DNA from: Undaria pinnatifida
Lineage: Eukaryota; Sar; Phaeophyceae; Laminariales; Alariaceae
Reading direction: 5' to 3'
Length of the DNA: 64,000 nt
Assembly (NCBI GenBank): GCA_012845835.1
Contig: JABAKD010000018.1
Coordinates: 4,240,229 to 4,304,228, forward strand
A program made the position numbers and the translations under genes. Below the pieces are notes generated by a model that was given only the letters and a program-made list of their open reading frames with translations, did not search any database and was not told the DNA's origin. Shown here piece by piece: positions 62,882 to 64,000 of this stretch; position 1 is the first letter of the stretch; each line of letters begins with the position of its first letter.

Positions 62882-64000
62882 AAGTGCTGTGACTGTTGTT
62901 GTCGTTGGTGATTATGGTGGTGGTAGCGATGGTCGAGGTGGAGGGAGTGGTGTGGTGGTGGTGGAGGTTGCTGCCGCCGCCGCTCTTGATGCTGCTGCCT
63001 CTGCTGCTTTAATAGCTGTTACTTCCTGTTAGAGGGCTAGTGACCGCCTGATTCCCACGGGACCGCTTATTGTTACAGTAATGGTCCCTCTACAGCGCCG
63101 GTTGATAGTGCCGGTTGCCCGCTAGAGTGCCTGCGACATCGCGTGGCACCGATGGAAACCCGCATTAGTTAAAGGATACGGGGTAGCGCCAGTTGCCGCT
63201 ATAGCGGTGGAATTTCCAGCTGGCACACGTGTACCGGCTCTATATAGAGACTACTACTGTATGAATGACTCTTGTTATTTTCTAGAGGACGCTGGTGAAT
63301 CGATCTGTCGTTCGTCTTTGGACTTGGAGAATGTGCTCCAGTTCGGTCCGGCGAACCTTAGCCCGTTGGGTGAAGAAGCAACCGTGGCGTAACTTCAAGT
63401 ATTATGAAAAGTGTCAGCGGCAGCTTCCGAGGTATAGTCAACTAACTGAAGGTGGCATATACCATACCACCGATCGTCCGCAATACCAACACGACCAGAT
63501 CTCCGTTGGGGATACAAACGAAAAACGGGGATGAGAACCAATGCTAGCAATAGACGTACGGGTACGGTACACATCGGCTATTTTCCAAAGCAGGAAATCT
63601 TACGCGGGTATCATGTTTGTACTCCACTTCTCCTCGTTGAACGACGCTCCGCTCCCCAGCTGCAGCAACACCAGCACCAGCCTAGAGAAGCACTGAATTC
63701 AATGCAGACGTGCACCTCGGTCGCTCCAGGTTCGTGAAGAGTAGCAGCAGATTATGCCACACCTTTACCCGATAAATCGATGCTTCGTGTAAATAATTTC
63801 GATTTATCTGGTCAAAGCGTGGAAGAGTGTCACGTTTTGGCGGGGCACGCTCTTTCACCGAGAGGGCTCACCTTTTCCCGGCTGGACTGAAGCACAAGCT
63901 TTTGCACGATTCTGTCCTGTCAATAGTTAATGTTTTGTGATGCGTGCTTCGCTTAGAAGGCTAGACCATGGATTATCTGGTCAAGTTCTGGAATAATTTG
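62640..64000. other. Downstream of CDK10; no gene supported
   Basis: A GCT/GCC tract (62840-62882), a GGT-rich stretch (62915-62970) and unassigned sequence. No clear polyadenylation signal was seen after the CDK10 stop. Confidence 0.3.

Overview
This is a gene-poor, repeat-dense stretch of a eukaryotic nuclear genome. There are no bacterial operons, Shine-Dalgarno spacing or CRISPR. Instead it has a spliced kinase gene with long introns (about 0.3-4.4 kb, GT-AG, donors mostly GTG), tRNA-derived SINEs, cut-and-paste DNA transposons with target-site duplications, a broken LINE reverse transcriptase, poly-C and purine tracts, and many triplet microsatellites. The style (long introns, GTG donors, CAG/CTG-rich low-complexity protein sequence) would fit a stramenopile such as a brown alga. 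That assignment is inference, not proof.

Left edge (1-2,150, minus strand): part of a multi-exon gene of unknown function. Three exons have matching splice phases. Decayed extra copies of the same exons lie between and beyond them, so the gene grew by exon duplication. From 2,150 to 48,000 almost everything that can be explained is mobile or duplicated DNA. This includes three tRNA-headed SINE families (A, B and a third at 34.0-34.5 kb), interspersed families C to H (defined in the feature entries), a minus-strand LINE fragment with its YADD box (7.4-8.4 kb), a 1,031-bp hAT element with a perfect 8-bp target duplication (20.28-21.31 kb), a 1,295-bp pogo/Tigger-like element with TA duplication carrying a small Cys/His protein gene (31.14-32.43 kb), a 230-bp MITE (36.06-36.29 kb), local tandem duplications, and an AT-rich insert with an organelle-type tRNA-Gly-like sequence (about 4.9 kb). 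A few open frames (5.4-6.3 kb, 15.7-16.9 kb) may be real or relic genes of unknown function.

Right part (48,379-62,627, plus strand): a nine-exon gene for a CDK10-type cyclin-dependent kinase. All kinase landmarks can be read across the exons: Gly loop, VALKK, a PLTSLRE cyclin helix, HRDLK, DFGLA, PMTPK, WYRCPE and MPTFP. The protein ends in a basic tail. Two decayed partial copies of exon 2 flank the real exon 2, one in intron 1 and one in intron 2. The large introns hold tandem arrays, a roughly 20-bp AT-rich minisatellite and a small hAT-like MITE.

Across the window the 9-mer TACC(A/T)GGTA occurs at least 23 times where about 0.5 is expected by chance. It is often beside repeats and I cannot explain it. 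The most notable items are this 9-mer, the pogo-like element with its Cys/His protein and PCNA-box-like C-terminus, modular SINEs with exchanged tRNA heads, and the duplicated-exon genes at both ends.
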